NCBI RefSeq assembly: GCF_963169125.1 | Contig: NC_084802.1 | Span: forward strand, 111,666,903-111,730,902 | Reading direction: 5' to 3' | Origin: Humulus lupulus | Taxonomy: Eukaryota > Streptophyta > Magnoliopsida > Rosales > Cannabaceae | DNA length: 64,000 nt | Part shown: positions 46,586 to 58,123 of the stretch, one piece after another | Numbering within the stretch: the first letter of the stretch is position 1 | How the letters are laid out: every line of letters begins with the position of its first letter | Translations under genes and position numbers: made by a program | Notes under the pieces: model-generated | Database searches by the model: none | What the model was told of the DNA's origin: nothing | Seen by the model: the letters and a program-made list of their open reading frames with translations, nothing else

Positions 46586-46938
46586 GGTTTGGGATGTGTG
46601 TTGATGCAAGCTGGGAAGGTAATAACCTATGCATCAAGGCAATTAAAAGAGTATGAACAGTGATATCCCACGCATAATCTGGAGTTAGCTGCAGTGGTAT
46701 TTGCACTTAAGGTTTGGAGACATTACCTGTATGGCGAAAGGTGCGAGATATATACAGATCATAAGAGTTTAAAGTATTTCTTTACTCAGAAAGATTTGAA
46801 TATGCGCCAAAGGCGGTGGCTAGAGTTGGTAAAGGATTACGATTGTGACATCCTATATCAGTGGCCGATGTATTGAGCCGGAAGGGCCCAGGACAGTTGT
46901 TTAGTTCGAGGTAGGTATCAGATAGATTAGCTGAGGAG
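46586..46938 (+). pseudogene. RNase H of element E
   Basis: Continues from YCDAS with GLGCVLMQAGKVITYASRQL, a TGA near 46661, and the block [20 protein letters not shown] (about 46748). Against element A, 19 bases are missing near 46860, removing the residues between DILY and VADAL and shifting frame, so the last catalytic Asp region is lost from the reading frame. Confidence 0.82.
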
Positions 46939-47930
46939 ATGGCCAGAGCAGGTATAGAGTATGTGGTTGGTAGGTTAGCCAACATAACTCTTCAGTCAAC
47001 GCTCCTTGAAAGGATTAAGGAAGCACATGGAAGGGATCCCCAGTTAGTTGAACGTAGAGGGAATATCCTAGCTGGAGCGATTAAGGACTTCTCTATCTCA
47101 GAGATGGGCCAATTGAAGTACAAGGGACAGATTTGTGTACCGATTGATTCAGATATTCGGCGAGAGATTCTGGATGAGTCTCATACCACTCCCTATTCTT
47201 TACACCCAGGTACTACGGAGATGTACCATGATTTAAAGATTTTGTATTGGTGGGTAGGCATGAAGAGGGATGTGGTGGACTATGTGGCTAGGTGCTTGAC
47301 TTGTCAGCAGATCAAGGCTGAACATCAGAGGCCAACAGGGTTATTGCAGCCTCTAGGGATTCCCGAGTGGAAATGGGAGGATATTACAATGGACTTTGTG
47401 GTTGGTTTCTCGAAGACTGTGGGTCAGCATGATTCGGTGTAGGTGACTGTAGACAGGTATACTAAGTCCGCTCACTTTTTACCTGTGAGGACAACTTGTA
47501 CTATGGAGCAATATCCTGAGCTTTATGTGAAGGAAATTGTCCGACTTCATGGGGCTCCGAGGTCGATAGTATCCGACAGAGACCCCACCTTCACCTCCAA
47601 GTTTTGGGAGAGCCTGCAGAAGGCAATGGGCACACAGCTACAGTTCAGTACCGCTTATCATCCTCAGATAGATGGGCAGTCTGAGAGGACGATTCAGATA
47701 CTAGAGGATATGCTATGAGCCTGTGTGTTAGATTTTGGGGGATCTTGGAGTAAGTATCTCCCCTTGATTGAATTCTCGTACAACAATAGTTATCAGGCGA
47801 CTATCGGAGTGGCTCCGTATGAGGTAATGTATGGGAGAAAGTGCAGATCACCGATACACTGGGACGAGACTGGTGAGAGAAGATATTTAGGTCCTGAGAT
47901 GGTTCAGAAGACCAATGAGGCAATTGAAAA
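46939..47930 (+). pseudogene. Integrase of element E, 3'-truncated
   Basis: HHCC region (ESHTTPYSLHPG; CLTCQQIKAE) at about 47175-47325. The core has Asp in TVDRYTKSAHFLPVR, Asp in IVSDRDPTFTSKFW and Glu in GQSERTIQILEDML. TAG at 47440-47442 replaces the Trp codon after HDSV, and TGA at 47716-47718 replaces Arg after EDML. It ends at GATTAG 47931-47936, where it is fused to the LTR. About 240 codons of integrase tail and chromodomain present in A are missing. Confidence 0.87.
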
Positions 47931-50245
47931 GATTAGAGTGCCTGGAGGGCAATAAGTGAATTAACATGACAATATATGAATTTGAATGAATATGGGACTA
48001 GAATGCATGTTTAGGTGGTATAAATATGCATGTGGACCCCGTTTGTATGTTAGGGGTAAATTGGTAATTTTAGCCCGCTAAGGGCATAAATGTGATAATT
48101 GTATTATGTGATTTGTACCACGTGAGTGTGGTGATGTTAATGTGATGCACGTGCCGATACGGTCATAGGGAGCTGTTAGTTTAAAAGTCACAACGGGATT
48201 TTATACCCGGCTCAGGAGGACCCTAGGGGTACTTTGGGAATTTCGTAAGTTGAGTTGAGAATTAGTGGTAAATGGTTATTGGTGATTGAGTAACCTGAGT
48301 AACTATTAGTAATTAGCAAGGGTAACAAGTTTAGATGAGAAATGGTAGAATTGTAAGAGAGTAGAAATGACAAAAAAAGGGCCATGGAGTTTAGTTAGAA
48401 GGGGAAATAGATGGAAGGGGAAAGTGGTCTTTTGGCAGGGATTTAGATTACTTCAGCTAAGGGAAAGATCATTCACGTTATTTCACTTGGGTAATTCAGT
48501 TTTAGCTGAAAGAAAAGGAGAATTAAGGGCAAAAAGGAAGAAAGGAAGGGAGTTGGGAATTCTGAGATTTAGGAGAGGAAACAAGGTGATTTGAAGCAAT
48601 TGAAGCCAAACAAGAATCAAGATTGGTCAGAGGTAAGTTTCATCTCTGGAATCTCTGTATTTTTAGCAAGTTCTTATAGAATTTAGGATGAAAATTTAAA
48701 GATGGTTTGTGGCTGGTTTGCTTGAGAATTCAGTTTGAGAAACCAGAAGGTTTAGCTTGAAGCTGGAATCAAAGAAGCTTAAGGTTGAATTCTTCACTTG
48801 AGGTAAGGATTCTGTGCAATTATAAGGTTTATTTCTGTTGTGGTTTAAGGAATTTGAAGTATGGTTTAGGTTTTTGTAGGTTTTGGTCTAAGTTTCTAAC
48901 TTTCTGGTTTGAACTATTGAGGCATGGAACCAAAGTGTGATTTATGGGAGTGATTGTGTAATTGAGATTTTTTATGATGTTTATAGGTTGTTAAAGGGTT
49001 CATTTGGGGTTTTAAATTGATGTTGGGGTTTAGGTACTTGTTTGGGTTGAATTGGAGCTGTTTTGGCTCAGGAAAAATGCAGGAGAAAACCCAGAAATCT
49101 GGGTTCGCGTAGGGGCGTCGCGGCCCTATTCTTTGGTGCCGCGGCGCAGGCTTGCATCAAGACCAGGGAATGTTTTTGGGTGCCGTGGCCCTAGGCTATT
49201 TTTGACAGTCAAATTTTTCATTTTTAGGGCTTTTGCCAGGAGGCTTGGGGGATGGTTCCAATACATTGTTTTAGGGAATTAGAGGTCTCGAGAGTACGGG
49301 ATTGGTTCCGGGAAGTGGTTTTGGGATTGGTTAGTATTAAAAGTGTTTTATATGTGTTGTGACTAGGATCTCGGAGAGGCTCGGGATAGAGGACCGTACT
49401 TGTGATCTTGGTGCATCGGAAAGCTCGGGATACAAGTAAGAAAACTGTATCACCCGTAGAGCAGGGCATGACCCTAGATTGTATTATTGTTAGGGTGTAG
49501 CTTTAAATGAATTATTATATGTCTGATTGTTTTTTGAGAATGCTATATGTGGTTATAGCATATTGAACGGCAAAGGAGCTGGGAACAGCGAAGGGCCAAG
49601 AACGGCGAAGGCCGAGAACGGCAGTGGGGCCGAGAATATCACTTAGCACATGGATTGCTTATGGTTAGGGTGAGACCCCAATGGATACATGTAATATCCT
49701 TACGGTGTGGACCGAGAACCCAGGCTTTGGTAACGCTTCTGGGACGGCATGGCCGCATATGTGTTTAAATCTTATAGACTATCTGTTTGTTTGTGGATTA
49801 TCTGACATAATCGTTATATGTTATGCGTATGTTATGTGCTGTGTGAGTTTTCTTGCTGGGCTTCGGCTCACGGGTGCTCTGTGTTGCAGGTAAAGGCAAG
49901 GAGAAAGTCAACCAGCCATGAGTACGGAGAGCGTGGGGGCGGTGCGTACATGTTTGGCCTGCCTGACTGCTTTGGTTGGGGGCATTTTGAGAAATGACTG
50001 TATTAAACTATGTTTTTGGTAGTTAGTCATCTGTAAATCTATTTTGAATTGTAAATATTTTACAAACCTCATTTTGGGATCCCGAATGTTAAACTCTTGG
50101 AACTTTTATTGGAATGAAGTACTTTTAAAGATTACAGCCTTGACTTTCTGTTTAATCATACTTTTGTTCTAAAAACCTCGTTTAACGAGTTAATTGCACA
50201 TTTTAAACCCACTTAGCAACGTCTCTAAGGTAGTAGGGCATTACA
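47931..50245 (+). repeat. Right LTR of element E (first 37 bp lost)
   Basis: Matches 41233-43578. Relative to the left LTR it lacks about 23 bp in the GC-rich block and about 26 bp near 49465, and has one more 15-bp GAACGGC unit near 49600. Confidence 0.92.
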
Positions 50246-50250
50246 GTAAA
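50246..50250. repeat. Target-site duplication GTAAA, right of E
   Basis: Copy of 41191-41195 directly after element E. Confidence 0.92.
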
Positions 50251-51857
50251 GGTTGGTAAAAATTTGGAAGCAACAACGAAGCACGCACTGCTGGAATTTT
50301 TAAGGAAGAACCAGGAAGCTTTCGCCTGGTCGCATAAAGACATGGCTGGGATAGATCCTGAATGTCGACAAAAGTTTTCCACCCGTGCAACAGAAAAGAA
50401 GGCTGGTCGATAAAGACAGATCGAATACCTTAAGAGAAGAAGTTGAAAAACTGAAGGAGAATGGGTTCATTAGGGTGGCATTTTATCCATTGTGGGTCTC
50501 TAATCCAGTACTGGTTCCCAAGCCTAACGGCAAATGGCGAACCTGTGTGGATTTCATAGACCTCAATAAAGCTTGCCCAAAGGATTGCTTCCCCCTCCCA
50601 AGGATCGACCAGCTGGTCGATGCAACTGCAGGACATGAGATCATCTCTTTCATGGATGCATACTTAGGATACAATCAGATCAGTATGCATCCGCCTGAGG
50701 AGGATCACACTAGCTTTCGGGCCGATACAGGGTTATATTGTTATAAAGTAATGCCCTTCGGACTGAAAAACGCTGGTGCGACTTACCAACGACTAGTTAA
50801 CCACATGTTCAAGGAGTTGATCAGAGTAAACATGGAGGTGTACGTGGACGACATGCTGGTAAAGTCAAAAAAGGCAGAAGGACATGTGAAGGATTTACAG
50901 GAGTGTTTCAACGTTTTGAATAAATTTCAAATGAAGCTAAATCCTCTCAAGTGTTCCTTCGAAGTAGGATCAGGGAAATTTTTGGGATTCATTGTCAATT
51001 CAAGAGGAATCGAAGCCAACCCCAAAAAAATCAAAGCCCTGATCGATATGAAATCGCTGGAAAAAATCAAAGATGTGTAAAGATTGACTGGAAGGATTGC
51101 CGCACTCAGTAGATTCATTTCAAAGTCAATGGATAAATGCATCCCATTCTTTAATATGCTTAGAGGCAACAAGAAGTTCGAATGGACTGGAGACTGCGAA
51201 CAGGCTTTCCAAGCCTTAAAAGTCCACATGGCACAACCTCCTATCTTATCAAAGCCTATAGATGGAGAAACTTTGTTCATTTACCTGGCGATCACCGAAT
51301 ATGCTGCTAGTGCGGTGCTAGTAAGAGAAGAAGAAGGCGTACAAAAGGCAGTGTATTATGTAAGAAAGAGGTTAATGGGGGCCGAATTGAGGTATCCTCC
51401 CATTGAAAGATTAGCCTATTGCTTAATTTTGGCCTCAAGGAAGTTACATCCTTACTTCCAAGCCCATCCCATCACAGTCTTAACTGACCAGCCCCTTCGG
51501 CAAGTTCTACAAAAACCAGAGGCTACTGGACGTCTGTTGAAATGGGCAGTCGAACTCGGGCAGTTTGATATAACATATTCACCGCGAGCAGCAGTAAAAG
51601 GACAAGTCTTGGCTGACTTCATCGCCAAATTTATTGAACTCCCAGCCAGCGAGCAGTGCGAAAAACCTAGTGCACCTGAGCCCCAACCTGAAGCTCCATC
51701 GTGGAAGTTATTCACGGACGAATCGTCCAACGAATCTCACGCAGGAGCAGAAGTGATATTGATAACGCCAGAATGGCATCGATTTCACTGCGCTATTAGG
51801 TTCGATTTCACTGCTTCAAACATGAAGTCGAGTATGAAGCCCTACTCGCTGGGTTAA
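50251..51857 (+). pseudogene. Reverse transcriptase and RNase H of element D
   Basis: Resumes the D polyprotein after E. EFLRKNQEAFAWSHKDMAGI matches C; a deletion near 50360 removes about seven codons and shifts frame. RT 50385-51080 has CVDFIDLNKACPKDCFPLP and an intact Y-V-D-D at 50841-50852. TAA at 51078-51080 replaces a Gln codon. The RNase H block 51084-51857 (ISKSMDKCIPFFNMLRG to TYSPRAAVKGQVLADFIAKF) then runs into the second RNase H, whose first Gly has become Glu (LFTDESSNES). A one-base deletion near 51821 (ASN-EVEYEA) shifts the frame. Confidence 0.88.
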
Positions 51858-52258
51858 GGTTGGCCAAAGACATGAGCATAAAGGTGCTAGATATTTATAG
51901 TGATTCACAGCTGGTAGTGAATCAAGTCTTGGGGGAGTATCAAGCACGAAGTCTGAAAATGGTGGCCTATCTGAATAAAACCAAAGACCTGTTGGCGCAA
52001 TTTGAAAAATATACCCTCCAGCAAATACCTCGAGATCAGAATTTAAACGCAGATGCCTTAGCCAAACTCGCAAGTGCGAAAGATGCTGACACTTTAAATA
52101 TAGTGCCAGTGGAGCGGCTGCATGAGCCGAGCATACGAGCAGATGAAGCCAGTATGGAGGTACGGTTAGAATATACATGGATGGCACCGTACTTAAAGTA
52201 TCTCACGAGTGGTGTACTACCATCAGATAGAAACAAAGCCAGGACTCTTCAGAGATAG
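51858..52258 (+). pseudogene. Second RNase H (C-terminal part) of element D
   Basis: Picks up after the frameshift with [20 protein letters not shown] (Asp in YSDSQ) and [16 protein letters not shown], the archaeal-type RNase H typical of Tat elements. It leads into the linker [19 protein letters not shown] and is closed by TAG at 52256-52258 where C reads Gln. Confidence 0.83.
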
Positions 52259-53413
52259 GCTGCTAGGTACATACTGGTTGATGGTGTTCTATACCGAAGA
52301 GGATACTCCATGCCACTGCTCAGATGTATTACACCAGAAAAGGCTAAAGTGCTGATGAAGGAGGTACATGAAGGCTTCTGTGGAGATCACACTGGGGGGC
52401 AGAGCTTATCGAAGAATATTTTGAGGCAGGGTTATTTCTGACCGACTATGAACAAAGACTCGATGGAGTTTGTGCGAAAGTGTGATATGTGTCAGAGGTT
52501 TTCCAAGATCCCACGCGCAGCTCCTAATGAGTTAAAGCAGATGCAAAGTCCGTGGCCCTTCGCAGTATGGGGTATAGATTTAATCGGGTCATTGCCAACA
52601 AGAAAGGGTGGAGTAAAATATGCAGTTGTAGCAGTCAACTACTTCACCAAATGGGCCGAAGCTGAGCCACTTGCTACCATAACGACAAAGAATGTTCTTG
52701 ACTTTGTCATCAAGAACATTGTTTGCCGATATGGATTACCTCAGAAGATTGTCTCAAACAATGGCACCCAGTTCGACAGTGACCTATTCACAGACTTCTG
52801 CAAGAGGAATGGCATCATCAAGAGCTTTTCTTTAGTCGCGCATCCACAAGCAAATGGGCAAGTCGAAGCGGTAAATAAGACACTAAAGGATACCCTAAAG
52901 AAAAGGCTCGAGGAAGCTAAAGGACCATGGCCAGAACAACTGCCTGAAGTACTCTGGTCGTATAGAACATCTCATCGAACAGCAATAGGTCATAACCCAT
53001 TTTCCTTAGCATACGAGTATGAAGCCATGTTGCCAGTCGAGTTAGATCCGCCCTCACATCGGAGAATCACATACGACCAAGACCAAAATAGCCAACTGCT
53101 GATGGAGTCCCTAGACTTGATTAAGGAGAAACGAGAAAAAGCCCAACTCCGAGTAGCTGCGTACCAGCAAAAAGTCGCCCGGTATTTTAACTCTAAAGTG
53201 AAAGAAAGAAAGTTCAGCATCAGAGACTTAGTACTTTGAAGAGTTTTCTTAAACACTCGCGACCCGGCTGTTGGAGTACTCGGACCAAACTGGGAAGGAC
53301 CTTACCAGATTGAAGAAGTCCTTCACCCAGCCACATACAAACTTGCACGCTTAAATGGAGATCTCGTTCCACGCTATTGGAACGGAGAACACCTGCGCAT
53401 GTATTATCAGTAA
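52259..53413 (+). pseudogene. Integrase of element D
   Basis: HHCC region [14 protein letters not shown] and CDMCQRFSK. The open block 52448-53239 covers the core, but both catalytic aspartates read Asn: AVNYFTK (AAC 52637-52639) and SNNGTQFDSD (AAC 52757-52759), where C has AIDYFTK and SDNGTQFD. Glu in VEAVNKTLKD is kept. Stops: TGA in YF-stop-PTMN near 52440 and TGA 53237-53239 before RVFLNTRDP. It ends EHLRMYYQ at 53413 with no chromodomain. Confidence 0.88.
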
Positions 53414-53712
53414 ACAGTCCTTCTTAAAGGACTGGCTTGTATTAATTTTTACTTTTTACAAGTTTTGAAAAAGGTTTAGTCATGTTGTATGACTAATCAC
53501 TTATAAGTGTAAGATCTTTTTAAGATCACTTGTAAAGAAATGTTTGGTCCATTTTAATACGAGAATTATAAGGGACTGTGCACAGCCAGTCATTCTTGCC
53601 AACATTTGTAATTTTTTTTACAAGTATTTGTTCATTACGTGTGTTGTTTTGCTTTATTATAAGTTTTACATTTTATACCGAGCAGTAATGTTCGTATAGG
53701 TCGTGGTCAAGG
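53414..53712. other. Non-coding spacer after integrase of D
   Basis: AT-rich, conserved in order with 29861-30163 of element C on the other strand. No frame. Confidence 0.55.
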
Positions 53713-53755
53713 CAAGTGACCAAGGACCTAAAGCTCCTCAGTCACTTGGGGGGCA
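53713..53755 (+). other. Internal polypurine tract in a hairpin, element D
   Basis: CAAGTGAC (53713-53720) pairs with GTCACTTG (53741-53748); AGGA (53723-53726) pairs with TCCT (53735-53738). ACTTGGGGGGCA (53744-53755) overlaps the 3' arm and equals the start of the 3' tract at 57536. Confidence 0.75.
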
Positions 53756-53952
53756 TATAAGGTACATCGATAGCAAAGCATACCAAGATGTATGTAAACA
53801 CATGAACAAAATAAATGAAAGCATGCTACGGTACTTAGAGTATTTTTCAAAATTTATATTTTGTTAAATAAAGCCAAAGTACTATGCTAAGTTCGGTCAT
53901 GCGAACAGATGTTATAATAAGCAGAAATATTATAATATCAAAGGGAATTCTT

Positions 53953-53983
53953 TTACACTGCAAGCAGTACTGCTTGGATGTAA
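53953..53983. other. Hairpin behind antisense gene D
   Basis: TTACA and TGTAA enclose the perfect palindrome AAGCAGTACTGCTT (53962-53975). On the minus strand it aligns with the C hairpin at 29591-29622, with a G-C pair replaced by A-T. Confidence 0.78.
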
Positions 53984-54107
53984 TTGTTCAAAAGTAAAAG
54001 TAAAATAAGCTGCCCGTGCAACAAAATCAAATAAAAAATAAATTGTCTTTACAATACGACCTGTGGGTCGTGTAGTTGAGATAAAAGAATTTTTTTTTTT
54101 TTTAAGC

Positions 54108-56675
54108 TTAAGGAGCATTCTGGTCGACCACGTCTCCTGCAGCCTCACTTCCCTCCACTCCAGCGGCTAGCAGAATGTCTAGGGAAGCAGGGATCCTGAC
54201 TTTCTCTTCAGCAGCCAACGGAGCAGTGCAGCGTGCTTTCTCAGCCTTCCTGGTGTCCTCTCGAAGGTAGTTGAACTTGGCACTTTGGTTGTGTTTCCAA
54301 AAATCATAGAAACACCGAAGTGCCGCGTTCTTGTACCTTTCCAGGTCCTTGGCATTTGTAAGCTTAAGCTGCTCCACCTGTCTCTTAAGGACAGCAATGG
54401 TCGCGTCCTTAGCAAGATGCTCCTCCTTAAGTTTTTTGACTTCACACCATTGGATTCGGCTAACATCCTGGTAGTCATCCCTCTGCTTTCTGGTATTTTC
54501 CAGAGAAGCTTGCTTTTCTGCCAGCTCCGCTACCAAAGAATCCTTTTGCTGGGTGATCACCTCCAGCTCCCTAGCATGCCTAGCCTCCGCGGCTTGAAGC
54601 TCCTCGATAAGCTTCGCCCGAGACTGCTCGATGCTGGCACCCGCACGGACACGAGCAGCAATCATTGTCAGCATGGCCTGCAAACAAAGAATAAGAGTTA
54701 GGCAAACTGAAAAGAAGAAAAAATCAAGACTATAATCACAAAAGAGGGAAAAGAGTTCATACACTGGCCACTTCATTAAGAGCCCTGTTGAGGATCTGGT
54801 CGACCCCCATGTTTTCAGCCTAAGCCATTGCCTCCCTGCAATGGTCATGCTTAAGGATATGGGCGAGGCGATCCTTAGCTGATCGCAGAGAGCGGCTCGA
54901 AAGTTTGGCCCCAGGCAGTTCGTCTTGATGGGCCTATTCGTTTGGAGCCATGGGCGAAGGATTTGTGGCAGCAGGAGGGATCTCCTTCTTAGCAGGAGTG
55001 GAAGGTTGGGCAGACGATTGGCCAGAGGGCCCATCCTTTGGAGGATCAGCAGCTCGACTCTTCTTGGCCGAGGGTACTTGGCTGGGCTCACCATCATGTT
55101 TCCTGGCCGATTTCCTCCTTCGGACCAGTGGAACCTCTTCCTCCTCCTGAGTGTTATACAGGTCGAAAACATTTGCGGAGGCCATTTCTGCAGAAAGAGA
55201 TAAATATGCAGACAGTAAGCAAAAAGTAGATGACAAGTTATGGCACATTAGAAAAAAGATAAAGAAAATTACAAAGACCAATAGCCGAGCTATTACTACT
55301 TGTCGCTACACTATTGACTCTACTAGTCATACACTCACTCTCTGGCACGAAGAAGTCTGGCCCTAGATTTGGAGTATATGTAAAATTGCTGTCCCCATCA
55401 AATAAATGACAGGGAATTGGCATGTTATATAAGAGTGAAATAACAATATCGTTTTCGTCTGAAGACTCGTCTAAGTCTACGACAGTCTCGATTGCCTTTT
55501 GTTTTCCCTTCCCTTGAGGGGCAGAAGGCCTTTCTGCAGAGGGAGTGCCAGTGGGTTCCCTGATCGTAACCCCAGTCGATCTCCATCGAGGAGGAGACAC
55601 TGGAGGTTGCCACTCGGGAGTCCCCTCGGCAGTGGCACTAACCGCCGCGGGTTCCCTTATATCCTGATGAGGAGTCAGGAGGACAGATAGCCTCAGGTTC
55701 TCTTCGGGACCAGAGACTTGACGTTCTTCTCAGCGTCAGTCATTCTGGCCAGGGTATTGGACCTCAATACCTTGTCTGGTGTTGGGTCTGGGCGTAACCA
55801 TGGTCCTAAAAAACACAAATATTTTAGAGAAGTACAAGGAAAATCGCTAAGTAAAAATAGCGACCAGTAGAAGAAGGGCATTTACCTCCTCGAGCGAAGG
55901 CCAATTTATTTGCAGTTATGTCCGGCGTGAGGAAATACTCCTGACTGTATTTCCCCACATTGGAGATATGGATGGTATCACTCAGGAATGTGCGGTTCAT
56001 CTCCTCGTGACAAAAGTGAAAAAACCCCGTCCTGGACTGTTGGGGGTTGGACTTAAGGTCAAAAAGGTAGTTGACCTCATGAGGAGTAGGCTCTGGCCAT
56101 TTTTTAAGTTTATAAAGGATATAGAGTGAAGCAAGTATTCTATATCCGTTGGGAGTAATTTGGAAGGGGGCGACACCGAAGTAGTTGGCCACCCCCTGAT
56201 AGAAGGGATGAAGAGGAAGGGTAGCCCCCGCCTCTATATGATACCTCGACCAGGCGCTGTAAGCGCCTCTAGGCAAGTTAGCCCTCTGGTCCGCAGTGGG
56301 GATCTTGAGATTGAGCCCATTGGGAGGATACTTCCTAAGATAATTGGCAAGCATCCTGGGGGTTACTTGGCTTAATGGATAAAGGTACCACTCGACATCA
56401 GGAAGGGTTGAATGCCGAGGGTTGGTCGAGGGAACCCCAGCCTGCGAATCAGGTTGAACTAGAGAATTTGAAGTATGGTCAGGATTTTGTTTCTTTTGGC
56501 CAGCGGACTTGGAACGAGCCATTTTGGATGGTAATGGTTGAGGTCTGGTAGAAGAGAGTCTAGAGAATGGAATCTTGTGAACGTGCTGGGCAGGCTGTTC
56601 TTCACCTTCAAGCAGTTGTGCGAGAAGATCATCCTCAATCGATCTTTCACCTCCCCACAAATCTGGCATTAAAAT
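54108..56675 (-). pseudogene. Spliced antisense gene of element D (gypsy-type transposon domain, coiled coil)
   Basis: Counterpart of the C antisense gene. Predicted exons (minus): leader to 57139, 56675-55886, 55805-55339, 55187-54763, 54677-54108; ATG at 56669. Introns sit at the same places and phases as in C. Exon 2 begins MPDLWGGERSIEDDLLAQLL and ends AFARGG; exon 3 begins GPWLRPDPTP. The domain around GATLPLHPFYQGVANYFG is kept. Exon 5 is a coiled coil (SLVAELAEKQASLENTRK) with CFYDFWKHN. Defects: one missing base near 55705 that explains why coding length (2246) is one short of a multiple of three, and TAG stops near 54932 and 54821. All donors and acceptors still read GT and AG. Function unknown. 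Confidence 0.75.
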
Positions 56676-57138
56676 CTGCGAACAGAAAAGTGGGGAGGTG
56701 AGGATGGAGAGTTTAGAAAATTGTTTAGAATAACGCTGGTTGTGTATAAAAGTCAAACTTTTATACAACAGCATTCTAACGAAAACAAAATTCTCCACAC
56801 AAACAGTTTGAAAAACAGATTAAAAAGTGAAAGCAAAAAGTTTTCTTTTGAAAAAAAGCTTTTTCAACTCCGGTTAGGGCGGGAAAAACTCAGTTTTTCA
56901 ACTAGCATAAAAATCGAATTTTTACTTCGATTTTACATCCTAGATTTATGATCTCGACTATCAAACTGGTTTACAACTCCTAAATGGCAAAGAGACACCA
57001 TCCTATCTAGCATCACTCGATAAGTCCCCTATTTTCATGCATCTCAACCCAGGAACACAAGCAATATCATAACCTAAAAGCTAACTTGCAGCGACATGCA
57101 CAATAAAAATAAAGACTAGAAAAGTTCTGAAACTTACC

Positions 57139-57320
57139 AGAACAAAGATTATGGAGGTTTGGAGAAATTCCGAGCGTAGGAGCGAAAGGCTGGCGGTTCT
57201 TGGAACGTCGAAAAGTGATCTTCAGAGAAAATGAAGGTTCTGATTTAGGGTTTCTTGATAGAGAAATAACTTACGTAAAAAGGAAAAGGAAGCTCTGGGG
57301 AGGCTATATATATTTTGCCT
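57139..57320 (-). promoter_or_regulatory. Promoter and leader exon of antisense gene D
   Basis: Minus strand TATATATAG (about 57313-57302) is followed by a leader ending TTCTG at 57139 and a GTAAGTTT donor at 57138; the matching acceptor TTCGCAG ends at 56676. Same arrangement as in C. No transcript evidence. Confidence 0.55.
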
Positions 57321-57535
57321 GTGGCATGACAAAAGAGGTAATCATCAGTTTCCTCTTTTCAAAGCATGGGGAAGAGGGATGGTCGCCAATGGATTGCTTG
57401 GGAATCAAAAAGCCGTGATTAGACAGGGGTAGGTTGCTTTTTCCAAGAAGGCACGAACTACTCCGACAGATTTGGCGGGGTAATCGAAGAGTTGTTTTCC
57501 TTAAAAGTTCATTTATTACTGGTTGTAATAAATAA

Positions 57536-57549
57536 ACTTGGGGGGCAAA
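57536..57549 (+). other. 3' polypurine tract of element D
   Basis: ACTTGGGGGGCAAA against the 3' LTR start TGTTATCC. Confidence 0.87.
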
Positions 57550-58123
57550 TGTTATCCAAAAAACAGGCACGAAAGACGTGGCAGACATTTTTAGCACGTG
57601 GCTGACACCTGGCAGAAGGTCTGTTCGACCATCGACCAATAATAATTCCCTGGCGAAACATTTGAAGCTTATATACGACCAGCCTAGTCGTATACTTCAT
57701 ATATTTAGAGATAGTTTTGTACAATTGTAATCATATCCGAGATTATCTCCCATGATCCATGATGATCCAATTATTTAGGAAGGAATATTTGTAACTGATT
57801 CATGTAATCCTCCTTGAGCCTATAAATAGATAGAAATAGCTCAAGGAATACACTTCACAAGAGAATTAAGGCAATTATCTTACGATTGTATTATTCATCT
57901 CTCTTAGGTCTGTGAAACTCAGAGAACCCTAATTCTTTGATCACTCCTTTGAGAACCGATATCAATAATAGCTTAAGTGGACGTAGGTCATTACCAGTTC
58001 TTGGGGCCGAACCACTATAACTTTGTGTGTCGTTTATTGATTTTTTCCATTAGATCTATTTCAACACATCTAGTCACATCAAGCATTTGACTCTGTGTCA
58101 GTTGACCAAATCGAGGGTCAACA
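57550..58123 (+). repeat. 3' LTR of element D
   Basis: 574 bp, TGTTATCC to GGTCAACA; TATAAATAG at 57821-57829; a 20-odd-bp deletion after it relative to the 5' LTR. Confidence 0.92.

Larger units (their letters stand above)
41196..50245 (+). mobile_element. Tekay-like chromovirus E nested in D
   Basis: Two LTRs, primer site, gag-pol and a perfect GTAAA duplication. The internal region runs straight from integrase into the right LTR at 47931, so the integrase tail, chromodomain, purine tract and first 37 bases of the right LTR are deleted. LTRs differ by about 2% by eye, so E is the youngest datable element here. Confidence 0.93.
37711..58123 (+). mobile_element. Tat-like Ty3/gypsy element D (host of element E)
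   Basis: LTRs at 37711-38307 and 57550-58123 with near-matching flanks CTACC and CTACT. Inside: gag and protease, then element E, then RT, two RNase H domains, integrase, internal purine tract, antisense gene, 3' purine tract. Without E it would be about 11.4 kb, close to C, of which it is a sister subfamily. Confidence 0.92.
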
